40,899 nt of DNA from an uncultured Bacteroidales bacterium (GCA_902788865.1 CADALZ010000011.1:13649-54547), one strand, 5' to 3'. Shown: positions 9,230-18,457, numbered from the stretch's first letter. Numbers and translations: made by a program. The notes: a model not told the origin generated them from the letters alone.

Positions 9230-10248
9230 TATCTCATCAAGAAGGAGAAACGATCTACATTCTTCAGTGCCACACCTGTACCCTTAGCCACACAGAGCAA
9301 TGGGTCTTCTGCCACATGGAAAGGAATATTGATCTTCTCGCTCAGACGTCTGTCCAGTCCACGAAGCAAGGCTCCACCACCAGCCAGATAGATGCCGTTG
9401 TGCACTATGTCTGCATACAGCTCTGGAGGGGTATCTTCCAGTGCATTCAGGATAGCTGTCTCTATCTTCACGATGGTTTTGTCCAGGCAGTGTGCTATCT
9501 CTTGGTGATTCACTGGCACCTCCATAGGCAGTGCCGTGATGCGGTTTGGTCCGCACACCACGAACTCGTCTGGAGCATCTTCTCCCAGATCGGGAAGGGC
9601 TGCACCCACATTCATCTTGATGCGCTCTGCCATACGCTCACCTACGCGCACGTTGTGCTGACGGCTCATATAGTCTTGGATGTCACTTGTCAGCACATCA
9701 CCAGCCACACGGATAGAGCTGTTCTTCACGATGCCACCCAGTGAGATCACGGCTATCTCCGTGGTACCACCACCGATGTCCACCACCATGTTGCCTTCAG
9801 GTGCTTCTACGTCCAAACCTATACCGATGGCAGCAGCCATTGGCTCATAGATCAGGTACACATCTCTACCACCTGCATGCTCTGCTGAGTCACGCACAGC
9901 ACGAAGTTCCACCTCAGTACTACCACTTGGCACGCCTATCACCATGCGGAGTGAGGGGGAGAACAAGCTATGATGTCCCACCATCTTGATCAAGCCTCTG
10001 ATCATCTGCTCACAAGCGTTGAAGTCGGCTATCACACCGTCTCTCAGCGGACGGATGGTTCGGATGTTGCTATTCTCCTTTCCCTGCATGGCCTTAGCCT
10101 TATCACCTACAGCCATCATCTTGTCAGTACGTCTGTCGAGTGCCACCACAGAAGGCTGGTTAACTACGATTTTTCCGTCTCTGATGATGATGGTATTGGC
10201 AGTACCCAAGTCCATCGCTATATCTTGCTGAAAAGAAAAAAGTCCCAT
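9229..10248 (-). CDS. mreB: Actin-like shape protein MreB
   Basis: A 339-aa bacterial actin. The phosphate-1 loop is MDLGTANTII (Asp13), phosphate-2 is VVDIGGGTTEIAVISLGG, and the adenosine region is YLAGGGALLRGLD. MreB filaments at the inner membrane guide lateral wall synthesis, so the cell is probably rod-shaped or retains elongation. It follows purH by 12 bp and overlaps mreC by one base. The length matches MreB closely. Confidence 0.97.
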   Translation of the reverse strand: MGLFSFQQDIAMDLGTANTIIIRDGKIVVNQPSVVALDRRTDKMMAVGDKAKAMQGKENSNIRTIRPLRDGVIADFNACEQMIRGLIKMVGHHSLFSPSLRMVIGVPSGSTEVELRAVRDSAEHAGGRDVYLIYEPMAAAIGIGLDVEAPEGNMVVDIGGGTTEIAVISLGGIVKNSSIRVAGDVLTSDIQDYMSRQHNVRVGERMAERIKMNVGAALPDLGEDAPDEFVVCGPNRITALPMEVPVNHQEIAHCLDKTIVKIETAILNALEDTPPELYADIVHNGIYLAGGGALLRGLDRRLSEKINIPFHVAEDPLLCVAKGTGVALKNVDRFSFLMR

Positions 10249-10260
10249 AACTGATTGTTT

Positions 10261-11787
10261 TTAATGTTTAAAGTGTCTAAATCCTGTGGTTACCATGCTG
10301 AGGCCATGTGCATTGGCACAGTCCACACTCTCCTTGTCACGGATACTGCCTCCAGGCTGAATCACAGCAGTGATGCCTTCATTGGCAGCCAGTTCCACAC
10401 AGTCGGGGAATGGGAAGAAGGCGTCACTTGCCATCACAGCACCGTTCAGGTCGAAACCGAAGCTCTTGGCTTTCTCGATGGCCTGCTTCAGGGCATCTAC
10501 TCGGCTGGTCTGTCCCACACCGCTTGCTAGAAGCTGCTTGCCCTTAGCCAGCACGATGGCATTCGACTTGCTCTGCTTCACTATCTTGTTGGCAAAGAGC
10601 ATGTCTTCCACCTCGGCAGCTGTAGCCTGCTTCTCGGTCACTGGGGTCAGATCGGCTGGAGTTTCCTGCTTCAGGTCACGCTCCTGCACCAGCACGCCGT
10701 TCAGCGTAGAGCGGAACTGCATCTTAGGCATAGCCAGAGGCTTACGCACCAAGATGATGCGGTTTTTCTTCTGATCCAGAATCTCCAGAGCATCCACATC
10801 GTAATCGGGAGCTATGATAACCTCAAAGAATATCTTGTTTATTTCCTCAGCAGCTGCTCTGTCTATCACTCCATTGGTCACCAGCACGCCACCAAAGGCA
10901 GAAACAGGGTCACCAGCCAGAGCATCTTTCCATGCCTCCAGCACAGTAGGACGGGAAGCCAAGCCACAAGCATTGTTGTGCTTCAGGATAGCAAAGGTCA
11001 GCTCATCGTCGAATTCATCTATCAGCTCCACGGCAGCTGCAATGTCCTGCAGGTTGTTATAGCTGATTTCCTTGCCATGAATCTGGTCGAACATGGCATC
11101 CAGATCACCGAAGAAGAAGCCCTTCTGGTGAGGATTCTCTCCATAACGGAGCACCTTACGCTGGCTCACTGCACAACGGAACGCACTAACCTCGTCTCCA
11201 TCAAAGTAGTTGAAGATGGCAGAGTCATAGTTAGAGCTTACGCCAAAGGCTTCTTTAGCCAACCACTTACGTTCATTGAGCGTAGTGCAGGCACCGTGCT
11301 CCATCAGCATGTCCAGCAGAGGCTGATACTGCTGCTTGCTGGCTACTATAGCTACGTCTTTATAGTTCTTGGCAGCTGCACGAATCAGGCTGATGCCACC
11401 TATGTCTATCTTCTCAATGATATCTGCTTCTGAGGCTCCGCTCTTCACGGTTTCCTCGAAGGGGTAGAGATCCACGATGACAAGGTCTATCTCTGGAATC
11501 TCGTACTTCTGCATCTGCTCTTGGTCTTGCTCCACATCTCTACGGCCCAAGATACCTCCGAACACTTTAGGGTGCAGGGTCTTCACTCTGCCTCCCAAGA
11601 TGCTGGGATACGTGGTAAGGTCTTCTACTGCCTGACAAGGGCAACCCAAGCTCTCAATGAACTGACGGGTTCCACCTGTAGAGAGGAACTTCACACCTTC
11701 TTCATGCAACTTGTTGATGATTTCATCCAATCCATCTTTGTGATAAACGGATATCAATGCGGTCTTAATTCTTTTTGTTTCCGACAT
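10261..11787 (-). CDS. purH: Bifunctional AICAR transformylase / IMP cyclohydrolase
   Basis: A 508-aa cytosolic enzyme catalysing the last two steps of IMP synthesis. The N-terminal MGS-like cyclohydrolase domain runs to about residue 195 (ALISVYHKDGL, STGGTRQFIE, GGRVKTLHPKV, DLYPFEETV). The C-terminal transformylase shows RYGENPHQKG, SYNNLQDIAAA and the catalytic Lys-His in ILKHNNACG. First gene of the shape operon; coupling of purH to mreBCD is common in Bacteroidetes. The start at 11787 is an ATG preceded by a 214-bp gap holding a promoter-like box. Confidence 0.97.
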   Translation of the reverse strand: MSETKRIKTALISVYHKDGLDEIINKLHEEGVKFLSTGGTRQFIESLGCPCQAVEDLTTYPSILGGRVKTLHPKVFGGILGRRDVEQDQEQMQKYEIPEIDLVIVDLYPFEETVKSGASEADIIEKIDIGGISLIRAAAKNYKDVAIVASKQQYQPLLDMLMEHGACTTLNERKWLAKEAFGVSSNYDSAIFNYFDGDEVSAFRCAVSQRKVLRYGENPHQKGFFFGDLDAMFDQIHGKEISYNNLQDIAAAVELIDEFDDELTFAILKHNNACGLASRPTVLEAWKDALAGDPVSAFGGVLVTNGVIDRAAAEEINKIFFEVIIAPDYDVDALEILDQKKNRIILVRKPLAMPKMQFRSTLNGVLVQERDLKQETPADLTPVTEKQATAAEVEDMLFANKIVKQSKSNAIVLAKGKQLLASGVGQTSRVDALKQAIEKAKSFGFDLNGAVMASDAFFPFPDCVELAANEGITAVIQPGGSIRDKESVDCANAHGLSMVTTGFRHFKH

Positions 11788-11836
11788 GATTGACTTATCT
11801 TTTTAGTTTATAGCTTCGTTAATATACATTCTCGTG

Positions 11837-11844
11837 CAAAATTA
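11837..11844 (-). promoter_or_regulatory. Promoter -7 box for purH-mre operon
   Basis: On the minus strand the bases read TAATTTTG, an exact TAnnTTTG match, 49 bp upstream of the purH start. No clear TTTG -33 box is visible 19-22 bp further up, so the promoter is only moderately supported. Confidence 0.5.
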
Positions 11845-11932
11845 CGAATATTTTATGTCATTTTCCCCATTTCTTTCAATTTTTCCTTCAGTTTTTTCTG
11901 CATTATCGTTTTTTAACACTGCACAGAATGCA

Positions 11933-11968
11933 GAAGAGTCCCTCCCTCGTGTGAGAGAAGGACTCTTC
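11933..11968. terminator. Hairpin between pepO and purH
   Basis: GAAGAGTCC at 11933-11941 pairs perfectly with GGACTCTTC at 11960-11968 around an 18-nt loop that can form a further CTC/GAG pairing. It lies just past the stop of the M13 peptidase gene and is the likely 3' end of that transcript. Neither side has a clear U tract, so intrinsic termination is uncertain. Confidence 0.5.
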
Positions 11969-11998
11969 GTGACTATTGACAAATGACCGTTAGTGACC
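11969..11998 (+). repeat. TGACNNN heptamer repeat, copy 1
   Basis: TGAC words recur at 7-base spacing (TGACTATTGACAAATGACC, then TGACC). Nearly the same 30 bases occur at 18909-18938, and looser relatives at 22811, 27757, 27903, 29111 and 31288. Confidence 0.7.
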
Positions 11999-12001
11999 GA
12001 A

Positions 12002-14035
12002 TCACCAAACGTTCACACGCTTTTCTTTCTCGATATACATCTTGTCTGTAGGCTGAATGTTGAAGGCCTCATACCAAGCGTCGATTTGTGGCAGGGCACC
12101 ATCTACACGCCACTTGCCCAGGGCATGTGGATCGCTCTTTGTGCGGTTACGGATTTCAGCCTCGGTGATGTTCTGGCCCCAAACAGTGGCGTATGCCAGG
12201 AAGAAACGCTGCTCTGGAGTATATCCGTCCTTGTCGGGCAGTGGGTTGTCCTTAGTGGCATTCTTGAATGCCTGGAAAGCCACCTTCAGACCACCGTGGT
12301 CGGCTATGTTCTCACCCTGTGTCAGGCTACCATTACCAAATACGCCTGGAGTCACCTCGATGGCAGAGAAGAAGTCCACCATCACCTGTGCACGCTTCTT
12401 GAACTCTTCGGCATCGGCCTCTGTCCACCAGTCCTTCAGGTTACCATCCTTGTCGTACTGACGACCCTGATCGTCGAATCCGTGGGTCATCTCATGGCCT
12501 ATCACCACACCGATGGCACCATAGTTGAAGGCATCGTCGGCATTCATGTCGAAGAATGGGTACTGGAGGATACCTGCTGGGAAGCAGATCTCGTTGGTAG
12601 TTGGGTTATAGTAGGCATTCACGGTCTGTGGTGTCATGCCCCACTCGTCTCTGTCCACTGGCTTGCCAAACTGGCTCATACGGTAGGCAGAACCCCAACG
12701 GCTCACACGCTTCATGTTGTCCCAGTATGAGTCGTTCTTGATTTCCAACTCACTATAGTCTCTCCACTTGTCTGGATAACCTATCTTCACGTAGAAGGTA
12801 GAGAGTTTTTCCAGGGCTTTAGCCTTGGTCTCTTCGCTCATCCACTCCAAGCCACGGATACGCTCACCCAGTGCTTCCTGCAGGTTGGCTACCAGCGTCT
12901 TCATGCGCTCCTTAGCCTCGGCTGGGAAGTACTTCTCTACGTACATCTGGCCTACGCCTTCACCCAGTGCAGAGCCTACCACACCTACGGCTCTACGCCA
13001 ACGAGGCAACTGCTCTGTAGTGCCACGCATCACACGGCTGTTGAAGTCGAAGTTCTCTGCCACGATGTCATCGCTCAGTGTACCAGCAGCTGCATCGATG
13101 AGCTTCCACTGCAGGTAGATTTTCTGCTGGGCAGCAGGCAGGGTGTTGATGATATCGGCTGCCTCTTTCAGGGAGTTAGGCTGACCTACGATGATTTCTT
13201 TCACACCGTTCAGGCCTACTTCACTGAGGTAAGTGTCCCACTCGAAGGTAGGATACTGCTTCTTCAGGTCGTCCAGACTGATTTTGTTGTAGTTGGCCTC
13301 AGGGTCACGCATCTCTACACGAGAGCGGAAAGCCTTGGCCAGACGAGTCTCCACGTCCATCACGATGTCACGGGTCTGCTCAGCCTTAGCCTGGTCGAAA
13401 CCACAGAGCATCAGCAGCTTCACCACGTGGCTCTTGAAAGCCTCACGGATGCGTACGGTAGCCTCATCCTCTTCCAGATAGTAGTCACGCTGACCCATGC
13501 TCAGGCCACCCTGCCCCATCTGTACGGCATTCTCCTTACTGTTCTTGTCGTCTGCGCTCACGCCCAGTCCGAAGTAGGTGCGTACACCTATCTGAGAGAG
13601 CTGAGCCAGCTTCTTATAGAGTGACTTACGGTCTGTGAAGTTGTTGATGTCTTCCAGATCGGCTTTGATAGGCTCATAGCCGTCGTTGTTCAGCTTCACG
13701 CTGTCCATCACCACGTTATAGAGGGTACCTATCTTCTGAGCCACAGAGCCTGCAGGGTTTTCCTGTGCTGCCAGTTCCTCAACGATACCACGGATGCGTA
13801 CGTTGTTGTCTTCGGCCAACTTGTCGAAAGAGCCGAAGCGAGAGTAAGCAGCAGGCAGAGGATTGTTTTTCTGCCAGCCACCAGTGGCATACTGATAGAA
13901 ATCGGTTCCAGGGGTCACCGATGTATCAAAGTTCTCGAGGTGCAAACCAGAGGTCAGCTGATTCTGTCCTCCGTTGTCACAACTTGCTACCATCATACAG
14001 AGGGCTGCAAGTGGCAAAAATGTCTTCATTTTCAT
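12002..14035 (-). CDS. pepO: M13-family metalloendopeptidase, lipoprotein (PepO/neprilysin-like)
   Basis: A 677-aa zinc peptidase of the neprilysin family. The N-terminus is a lipoprotein signal (MKMKTFLPLAALCMMVASC, Cys19), so it is probably anchored facing the periplasm or cell surface. The zinc site is HEMTH at 514-518 with the third ligand Glu575 in GENIADHGG; the spacing agrees with neprilysin. NAYYNPTTNEICFPAGILQ is the substrate-binding NAYY motif, and WRVDGALPQIDAWYEAF matches the C-terminal family block. Such enzymes cut oligopeptides. It lies 21 bp downstream of the ABC-F gene and may share its transcript. Confidence 0.95.
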   Translation of the reverse strand: MKMKTFLPLAALCMMVASCDNGGQNQLTSGLHLENFDTSVTPGTDFYQYATGGWQKNNPLPAAYSRFGSFDKLAEDNNVRIRGIVEELAAQENPAGSVAQKIGTLYNVVMDSVKLNNDGYEPIKADLEDINNFTDRKSLYKKLAQLSQIGVRTYFGLGVSADDKNSKENAVQMGQGGLSMGQRDYYLEEDEATVRIREAFKSHVVKLLMLCGFDQAKAEQTRDIVMDVETRLAKAFRSRVEMRDPEANYNKISLDDLKKQYPTFEWDTYLSEVGLNGVKEIIVGQPNSLKEAADIINTLPAAQQKIYLQWKLIDAAAGTLSDDIVAENFDFNSRVMRGTTEQLPRWRRAVGVVGSALGEGVGQMYVEKYFPAEAKERMKTLVANLQEALGERIRGLEWMSEETKAKALEKLSTFYVKIGYPDKWRDYSELEIKNDSYWDNMKRVSRWGSAYRMSQFGKPVDRDEWGMTPQTVNAYYNPTTNEICFPAGILQYPFFDMNADDAFNYGAIGVVIGHEMTHGFDDQGRQYDKDGNLKDWWTEADAEEFKKRAQVMVDFFSAIEVTPGVFGNGSLTQGENIADHGGLKVAFQAFKNATKDNPLPDKDGYTPEQRFFLAYATVWGQNITEAEIRNRTKSDPHALGKWRVDGALPQIDAWYEAFNIQPTDKMYIEKEKRVNVW

Positions 14036-14056
14036 CTTACTTTAAAATATTTAGTT

Positions 14057-16006
14057 TCACTGTCTTATATTCTCCAGTTCTTCAGAGGCACGCTCCCAGT
14101 CTTCCACCACCTCGTCGAGCTTATGCTTCAGTTTGCCATGTTTCTCATAGAGACTCATGTCACTGGCTCCGTCGGGGGTAGCCATCTGGGCTTCGAGTAT
14201 GGCTATGGCAGTCTCCAGCTCTGTGATGCTCTGCTCACAGTCGGCCACCTGCTTCTCCAGCCTCTTCACTTTCTTGTTATATTCTTTCTGTTCTTCATAG
14301 GAGAGGGCGCCTTCCGATTTCGGTTTCTCAGCAGGTGCCACAGGTGTCTCCACGGGTTTGGCAAACAGGGCATCGAGTCGTTCCAGCTGGGCGGTCTCTG
14401 CTGCCTTGCTTTGCAAAAAGTCGTAGATACCACCGAGGTGTTCCTTCACCCTTCCACCACCGAACTCATAGACTTTCGTCACCAGTCCGTCGAGGAAGTC
14501 ACGGTCGTGGCTCACCACGATCACCGTCCCATCGAAGTCACGGATAGCGTCTTTCAGCACATCTTTCGAGCGCATGTCCAGGTGGTTGGTAGGCTCATCG
14601 AGTATGAGGAAGTTCACGGGCTCCAAGAGCAACTTGATCATAGCCAGTCGGGTACGTTCCCCACCACTGAGCACCTTCACCTTCTTCTCTGAGGCCTCAC
14701 CACCAAACATGAAGGCTCCCAGTATGTCACGTATCTTGAGTCGGATATCGCCCACGGCTGCATGGTCTATGGTGTCAAACACCGTGAGGTTCTCGTCCAG
14801 CAGCTGGGCTTGGTTCTGGGCAAAGTAGCCTATCTTCACGTTATGTCCCAGTGTGAGCTTACCCGTATAGTCGTGGATTTGCTGCATGATGCACTTCACT
14901 AGCGTGGTCTTGCCTTCTCCGTTCTTGCCCACGAAAGCCACTTTCTCTCCACGGCTGATGGTGAGGGTCACGTCATGGAACACCACATGGTCTCCATAGG
15001 CTTTGCTCACATCTTCACAGATCACGGGGTAGCTACCACTACGGTCACTGCAGGTGAACTTCAGGCGTAGGCGGGAGTTGTCCACCTCGTCTATCTCTAT
15101 GGGCACCACCTTTTCCAGCTGCTTGATGCGGCTCTGCACCTGCACGGCCTTGGTGGCTTTATAGCGAAAACGCTCTATGAAGTCGGTGGTGTCTTGAATC
15201 ATCTTCTGCTGGTTCTCGTAGGCCCGGAGCTGCTGTTCCCTGCGTTCTTCACGCAGTTTCATGAAGGCATCATAGCCCACCTTATAATCATAGAGACGGC
15301 CCACGGAGAGTTCCATGGTGCGTGTGCAGACGTTGTTCAGAAAAGCACGGTCGTGGCTCACCAGCATCACGGCTCCACTACTCTGTGCCAGGAAGGTTTC
15401 CAGCCACTGTATGCTCTCAATGTCCAGATGGTTGGTAGGCTCGTCCAGAAGCAGCACGTCTGGGTGCTGAAGCAGCAGCTTAGCCAGCTCTATGCGCATA
15501 CGCCAACCACCCGAGAATTCGCTTGTCGGACGGTCGAAGTCGGTACGCAGGAAGCCCAGTCCCATCAGCGTGCGTTCTAGTTCGGCCTCATAGCCAACTC
15601 CAGCCACCATTTGCAGGTGTTCCTGCAGGTGGGTGCACTGGTCTATCAGTTTTTGGTAGGCTTCGCTCTCATAGTCGGTGCGCTCAGCCAGTTCCATGTT
15701 CATCCGCTCCACCTCTGTCTGCATCTGCCTGATGCCCTCGAAGGCCAGCTCGGTCTCCTCACGCACCGTGCGCTGATCGGTGAGCTTCATCACCTGTGGC
15801 AGGTAACCCACCGTGCAGTCCTTGGGTTTGGAAACTGTCCCCGAGGTAGGGTTCTGCAGTCCGGCCAGTATCTTCAGCATGGTGCTCTTGCCTGCACCGT
15901 TCTTGCCCACCAGGGCTATGCGGTCACGCTTGTTGATCACGAAGCTCACGTCACTGAAGAGCGGCGTACTGTTGAACTCTACCTTGAGGCAGTCTGCGGA
16001 AATCAT
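14057..16006 (-). CDS. ABC-F family ATPase (ribosome-associated or resistance-type)
   Basis: A 649-aa soluble protein with two ABC domains and no membrane segment. First domain: Walker A GKNGAGKS at 34-41, signature FSGGWRMRIELAKLL, Walker B LLLDEPTNHLD. Then the inter-domain linker (YENQQKMIQDTTDFIERFRYKATKAVQ). Second domain: Walker A GKNGEGKTT near 355, signature LSGGERTRLAMI, Walker B LILDEPTNHLD. The last 80 residues form a charged coiled coil as in Uup and YheS. ABC-F proteins act on the ribosomal E site; some protect against antibiotics, others are housekeeping factors. The ordinary core-gene context favours housekeeping. It sits 20 bp after the ABM gene. Confidence 0.93.
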   Translation of the reverse strand: MISADCLKVEFNSTPLFSDVSFVINKRDRIALVGKNGAGKSTMLKILAGLQNPTSGTVSKPKDCTVGYLPQVMKLTDQRTVREETELAFEGIRQMQTEVERMNMELAERTDYESEAYQKLIDQCTHLQEHLQMVAGVGYEAELERTLMGLGFLRTDFDRPTSEFSGGWRMRIELAKLLLQHPDVLLLDEPTNHLDIESIQWLETFLAQSSGAVMLVSHDRAFLNNVCTRTMELSVGRLYDYKVGYDAFMKLREERREQQLRAYENQQKMIQDTTDFIERFRYKATKAVQVQSRIKQLEKVVPIEIDEVDNSRLRLKFTCSDRSGSYPVICEDVSKAYGDHVVFHDVTLTISRGEKVAFVGKNGEGKTTLVKCIMQQIHDYTGKLTLGHNVKIGYFAQNQAQLLDENLTVFDTIDHAAVGDIRLKIRDILGAFMFGGEASEKKVKVLSGGERTRLAMIKLLLEPVNFLILDEPTNHLDMRSKDVLKDAIRDFDGTVIVVSHDRDFLDGLVTKVYEFGGGRVKEHLGGIYDFLQSKAAETAQLERLDALFAKPVETPVAPAEKPKSEGALSYEEQKEYNKKVKRLEKQVADCEQSITELETAIAILEAQMATPDGASDMSLYEKHGKLKHKLDEVVEDWERASEELENIRQ

Positions 16007-16026
16007 GTATTCCTCTTCTTAGTATA

Positions 16027-16722
16027 TTACTCGGCCATACGATCGGCTGTAGAAGAAGCCGTCATGTCCTTGATCTTGGCCTGAGTCTCAATGAAGTGAG
16101 GCAGTTCCTTATGATGGTCAGAGGCAGCCTGATCCTTCCAGATCTCGAGCAGCACCAGCGTGTCGTCCTTCGTCAGACTCTTGTAGTAGTCGTAGAGCAC
16201 GCAGCCCTCTTCCTTGTTAGACTCTTCGATGGCCCACTGCACAGCCTCGATGTAGGCATCACGCTGAGCGGTAGTCTTGGTGATGTTCAGACGGAAAGGC
16301 TTGGCAGGATCCAGGTTCACCTCCTTAGGCTGGTTGATCTGCTTGATTTCCAGCGTACCCAGGTTCTGGATCTGAGGTACCAAGGTAGTGAAGTGGGTAG
16401 ATGCCATGTGCTTGTCGAGAGAAGCCTGGTCTTTCCAAGTCTCGAAAATCAGCATCTTGCCTGGACGAGAGGTGCTCTCCAGAATGTCGTAGGCTATCAC
16501 GCCCTCGTCGTTCAGAGAAGCGGCCACCAACTGCTTGCCCAGCTCTACCACTTGGTCGTGGTTCTCAGGGGTCACGGTGAGGTCACAGTTCATACGGATA
16601 AAAGCCAACTCCTCTGCTGGAGCCTGTACTTCTACATTTTCAGTTTGCTGAGTCTTATTGCCACCACAGGCAGTAAGCACGGCAGCTACTACAGCTGCCA
16701 TCATCCATAATGTCTTTTTCAT
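16027..16722 (-). CDS. Lipoprotein with two antibiotic-biosynthesis-monooxygenase (ABM) domains
   Basis: A 231-aa predicted lipoprotein: signal MKKTLWMMAAVVAAVLTAC with lipobox Cys19, then two ABM-like dimeric alpha/beta barrel repeats (about residues 40-130 and 145-225). Each repeat has the pattern D-I/Y-x-E/K-S with IFETWKDQASLDKHMAS or LLEIWKDQAASDHHKEL, the hallmark of the YgiN/quinol monooxygenase superfamily. The tandem copies suggest that one chain forms the pseudo-dimer. Substrate unknown; YgiN acts on quinols, but the periplasmic location argues against the same role. First of three minus-strand genes with 20-21 bp gaps. Function is inferred at family level only. Confidence 0.85.
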   Translation of the reverse strand: MKKTLWMMAAVVAAVLTACGGNKTQQTENVEVQAPAEELAFIRMNCDLTVTPENHDQVVELGKQLVAASLNDEGVIAYDILESTSRPGKMLIFETWKDQASLDKHMASTHFTTLVPQIQNLGTLEIKQINQPKEVNLDPAKPFRLNITKTTAQRDAYIEAVQWAIEESNKEEGCVLYDYYKSLTKDDTLVLLEIWKDQAASDHHKELPHFIETQAKIKDMTASSTADRMAE

Positions 16723-16765
16723 AATTGTTTTACTTTAATACTAATAATATTGAAAAATCAAGGCG

Positions 16766-16797
16766 CAAAATTAGTGGTTTTCTGAAAGATATGCAAA
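16766..16797 (-). promoter_or_regulatory. Promoter for the ABM - ABC-F - pepO run
   Basis: On the minus strand TTTG (16794-16797), 20 bases, then TAATTTTG (16766-16773). Both elements and the spacing match the Bacteroidetes sigma-ABfr consensus. The -7 box is 43 bp upstream of the ABM start. Confidence 0.72.
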
Positions 16798-16811
16798 AAA
16801 AGTGGGAAAAT

Positions 16812-18140
16812 CTACACCCCTATGAGCCAAGATATCCATACAGACAGCTGAAGCAGCCAGTATGCGATGCCCAGTGCCAGGGTGATTTGGTTGTTTCGCT
16901 TGTAGTTTTTCTCAAACCACGAACGGCTCTCCCATCTGTGCGACAGCCACGTGAGGGCTCGTCCGTTCTTGCCCAGTGCCAGCATGGGCAGCAGGTAGAG
17001 CACGCCCAGCGGACTGAGTCCCACGAACAGCAGGAGCAGCACCACGGAGAGGAAGTAGAGGCTCCACCTACTCTTCACAGCATGGCATAGCACGTAGAAC
17101 TGTGGGAAGAGACAGCCCATCCAGTCCCACCCTTCGATGCCTTCTGGTAGCTGTGGGTCTGGTTCCTTGCGTTTGATCAGCTGTCCAGCCGTTTTCTCTC
17201 TGCCATAGAGATAGGCAGCATGCTGTGACGTGAGCTGGGGGTGCTGACTCAGATAGTGACTGGCAAAAGCCTTGTAGTCTGTGTTTTCCTTCAGCGTATA
17301 GATCTCAAAGGTACCATCTTCCTTCTGATAGAAGAGGGTTTCTGCCTTGGGGTCTTTGAACAGGTGGGGGAACCACATGCCGTAGCGTTCCGCCACCATC
17401 TGCTGGAAGCGCTCGTAGTCGTCATAGTCGGCCACCCAGAAGATCACCTTTTCCAGATAGTCATGCTGCATGCACTGGTCGAACTCCCAGAGGAAGTTGT
17501 CCGTCATGTTGATGCGCTGGAGTATCACGGGTGCCTTGTGTTGCAGGTCTATCACCAGCTCCTGCCAGCGCTCTCCCACATAGATGCGCTTGGCTCCCTG
17601 TGGGGGCATCAGCTCGTCGGGCTTCCCTATGGCATAGGGATGGAAGAGGCTCTTCAGGGCCTCCATCAGCTTCTTCTCGCTCTTCTTGTACTTCTCATCG
17701 TCCTTGAAGCTACGCAAGAAGAGGATGAAGTATTCCAGATACTGGGTATGCTCTTCAGAGTAGTAGGGCTGACGGCCTATCCACTTGTGTATCAGCTGGT
17801 AGAGTGGCACCACCAGCAGCACCGACATGGTGAGCGACAGGAGCTCGGACGTCCGATCGAACAAGACGACATAGACGATATAGACAATGAATCCGAAGAG
17901 GATAAGGTCTCCCAAGGCTCTGGAGCGCATGGTCCACCTATAGCTCTTGGTATGTGAGGCTATCAAGCGCAGTGGCCAGGTGACGATCAAGAACAACAGC
18001 AAGTAGAAGGGCACTAGTACGAATCCCTCTAAGAAAGCGCCCGCAAAATCACCGAAGAATTTGGAGATAGGACTCTCAAACACTTCGATCACCTTTTCGG
18101 CAATCTGCTTCTGTGCCTCTGTCAGTTCCTGCCACCACAT
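16812..18140 (-). CDS. Membrane protein of unknown function with LRSFKDD motif
   Basis: A 442-aa protein that I cannot assign to a characterised family. Hydrophobic helices occur near residues 40-60 and 77-115 and again near 360-395 and 415-440. The soluble centre begins with the conserved-looking block YFILFLRSFKDDEKY and continues with AIGKPDELMPPQGAKRIYVGERWQ and INMTDNFLWEFDQC. This combination (LRSF-x-DD, then IG-x-P-x-E...PP-GA-R-Y...W) resembles a sensor-like cytoplasmic domain that I recall from bacterial membrane proteins of unknown role; that is memory, not a search. The C-terminus (WMGCLFPQFYVLCHAVKSRW) resembles the DUF2628-type membrane module. It follows the 62-aa Cys protein by 3 bp and is surely cotranscribed with it. 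Confidence 0.75.
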   Translation of the reverse strand: MWWQELTEAQKQIAEKVIEVFESPISKFFGDFAGAFLEGFVLVPFYLLLFLIVTWPLRLIASHTKSYRWTMRSRALGDLILFGFIVYIVYVVLFDRTSELLSLTMSVLLVVPLYQLIHKWIGRQPYYSEEHTQYLEYFILFLRSFKDDEKYKKSEKKLMEALKSLFHPYAIGKPDELMPPQGAKRIYVGERWQELVIDLQHKAPVILQRINMTDNFLWEFDQCMQHDYLEKVIFWVADYDDYERFQQMVAERYGMWFPHLFKDPKAETLFYQKEDGTFEIYTLKENTDYKAFASHYLSQHPQLTSQHAAYLYGREKTAGQLIKRKEPDPQLPEGIEGWDWMGCLFPQFYVLCHAVKSRWSLYFLSVVLLLLFVGLSPLGVLYLLPMLALGKNGRALTWLSHRWESRSWFEKNYKRNNQITLALGIAYWLLQLSVWISWLIGV

Positions 18141-18143
18141 CGG

Positions 18144-18332
18144 TTAGTCTTGGTATTTAGTGAACTGATATTTCTCCCTGAGCTGTGCCTTCACCTCAGG
18201 CGTCTGTGACGTGAAGTAGGCCTTCCACCCTGGGCAGAAGTTGATGTGCCAGCGCCAGAACCTACCCAGTGCCGACTTTGGGCTCTTGTCATACTTTGCC
18301 CTGAACTTGCAATTCTCACATGCGTGTGCCAT
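18144..18332 (-). CDS. Small conserved CxxC protein, function unknown
   Basis: A 62-aa protein starting MAHACENCKFRAKYDK with a Cys-x-x-Cys pair and a third Cys in the Trp-rich block GRFWRWHINFCPGWKAYF. The pattern suggests a small metal-binding fold, but only three cysteines and one histidine are seen. I recall similar short proteins in many Bacteroidales, without a known role. A promoter-like TATCTTTG lies 41 bp upstream and the membrane-protein gene follows after 3 bp. Confidence 0.78.
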   Translation of the reverse strand: MAHACENCKFRAKYDKSPKSALGRFWRWHINFCPGWKAYFTSQTPEVKAQLREKYQFTKYQD

Positions 18333-18372
18333 AATTACGTTGGTTTTTTAGTAAAAACTTTTTTGGTTAGTG

Positions 18373-18380
18373 CAAAGATA
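18373..18380 (-). promoter_or_regulatory. Promoter -7 box for the 62-aa/442-aa gene pair
   Basis: Minus-strand TATCTTTG matches TAnnTTTG exactly, 41 bp upstream of the 62-aa gene. No convincing -33 box. Confidence 0.5.
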
Positions 18381-18389
18381 GAAAGAAAA

Positions 18390-18447
18390 ACACGGATTAC
18401 ACAGATTCTTATATATTATTTTCACAAAAATCCGTGAAAATCCGTGT
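18390..18447. repeat. Inverted ATCCGTG repeat element
   Basis: ACACGGATT at 18390-18398 is the exact inverse of AATCCGTGT at 18439-18447, with inner partial copies (ACACAGATT; AATCCGTG). It lies between the 62-aa gene and the end of the muralytic gene, a position fitting a transcript-end hairpin. Related words (GGATTATACGGATT) occur at 28869-28884. Confidence 0.65.
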
Positions 18448-18457
18448 CTTCTTCTCA

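Noticed and set aside
9316-9744. Long antisense ORF in mreB (and similar ones opposite purH, pepO, ABC-F, metF, argG)
   Set aside because: Shadows of well-conserved genes; they have no family motifs or plausible starts.
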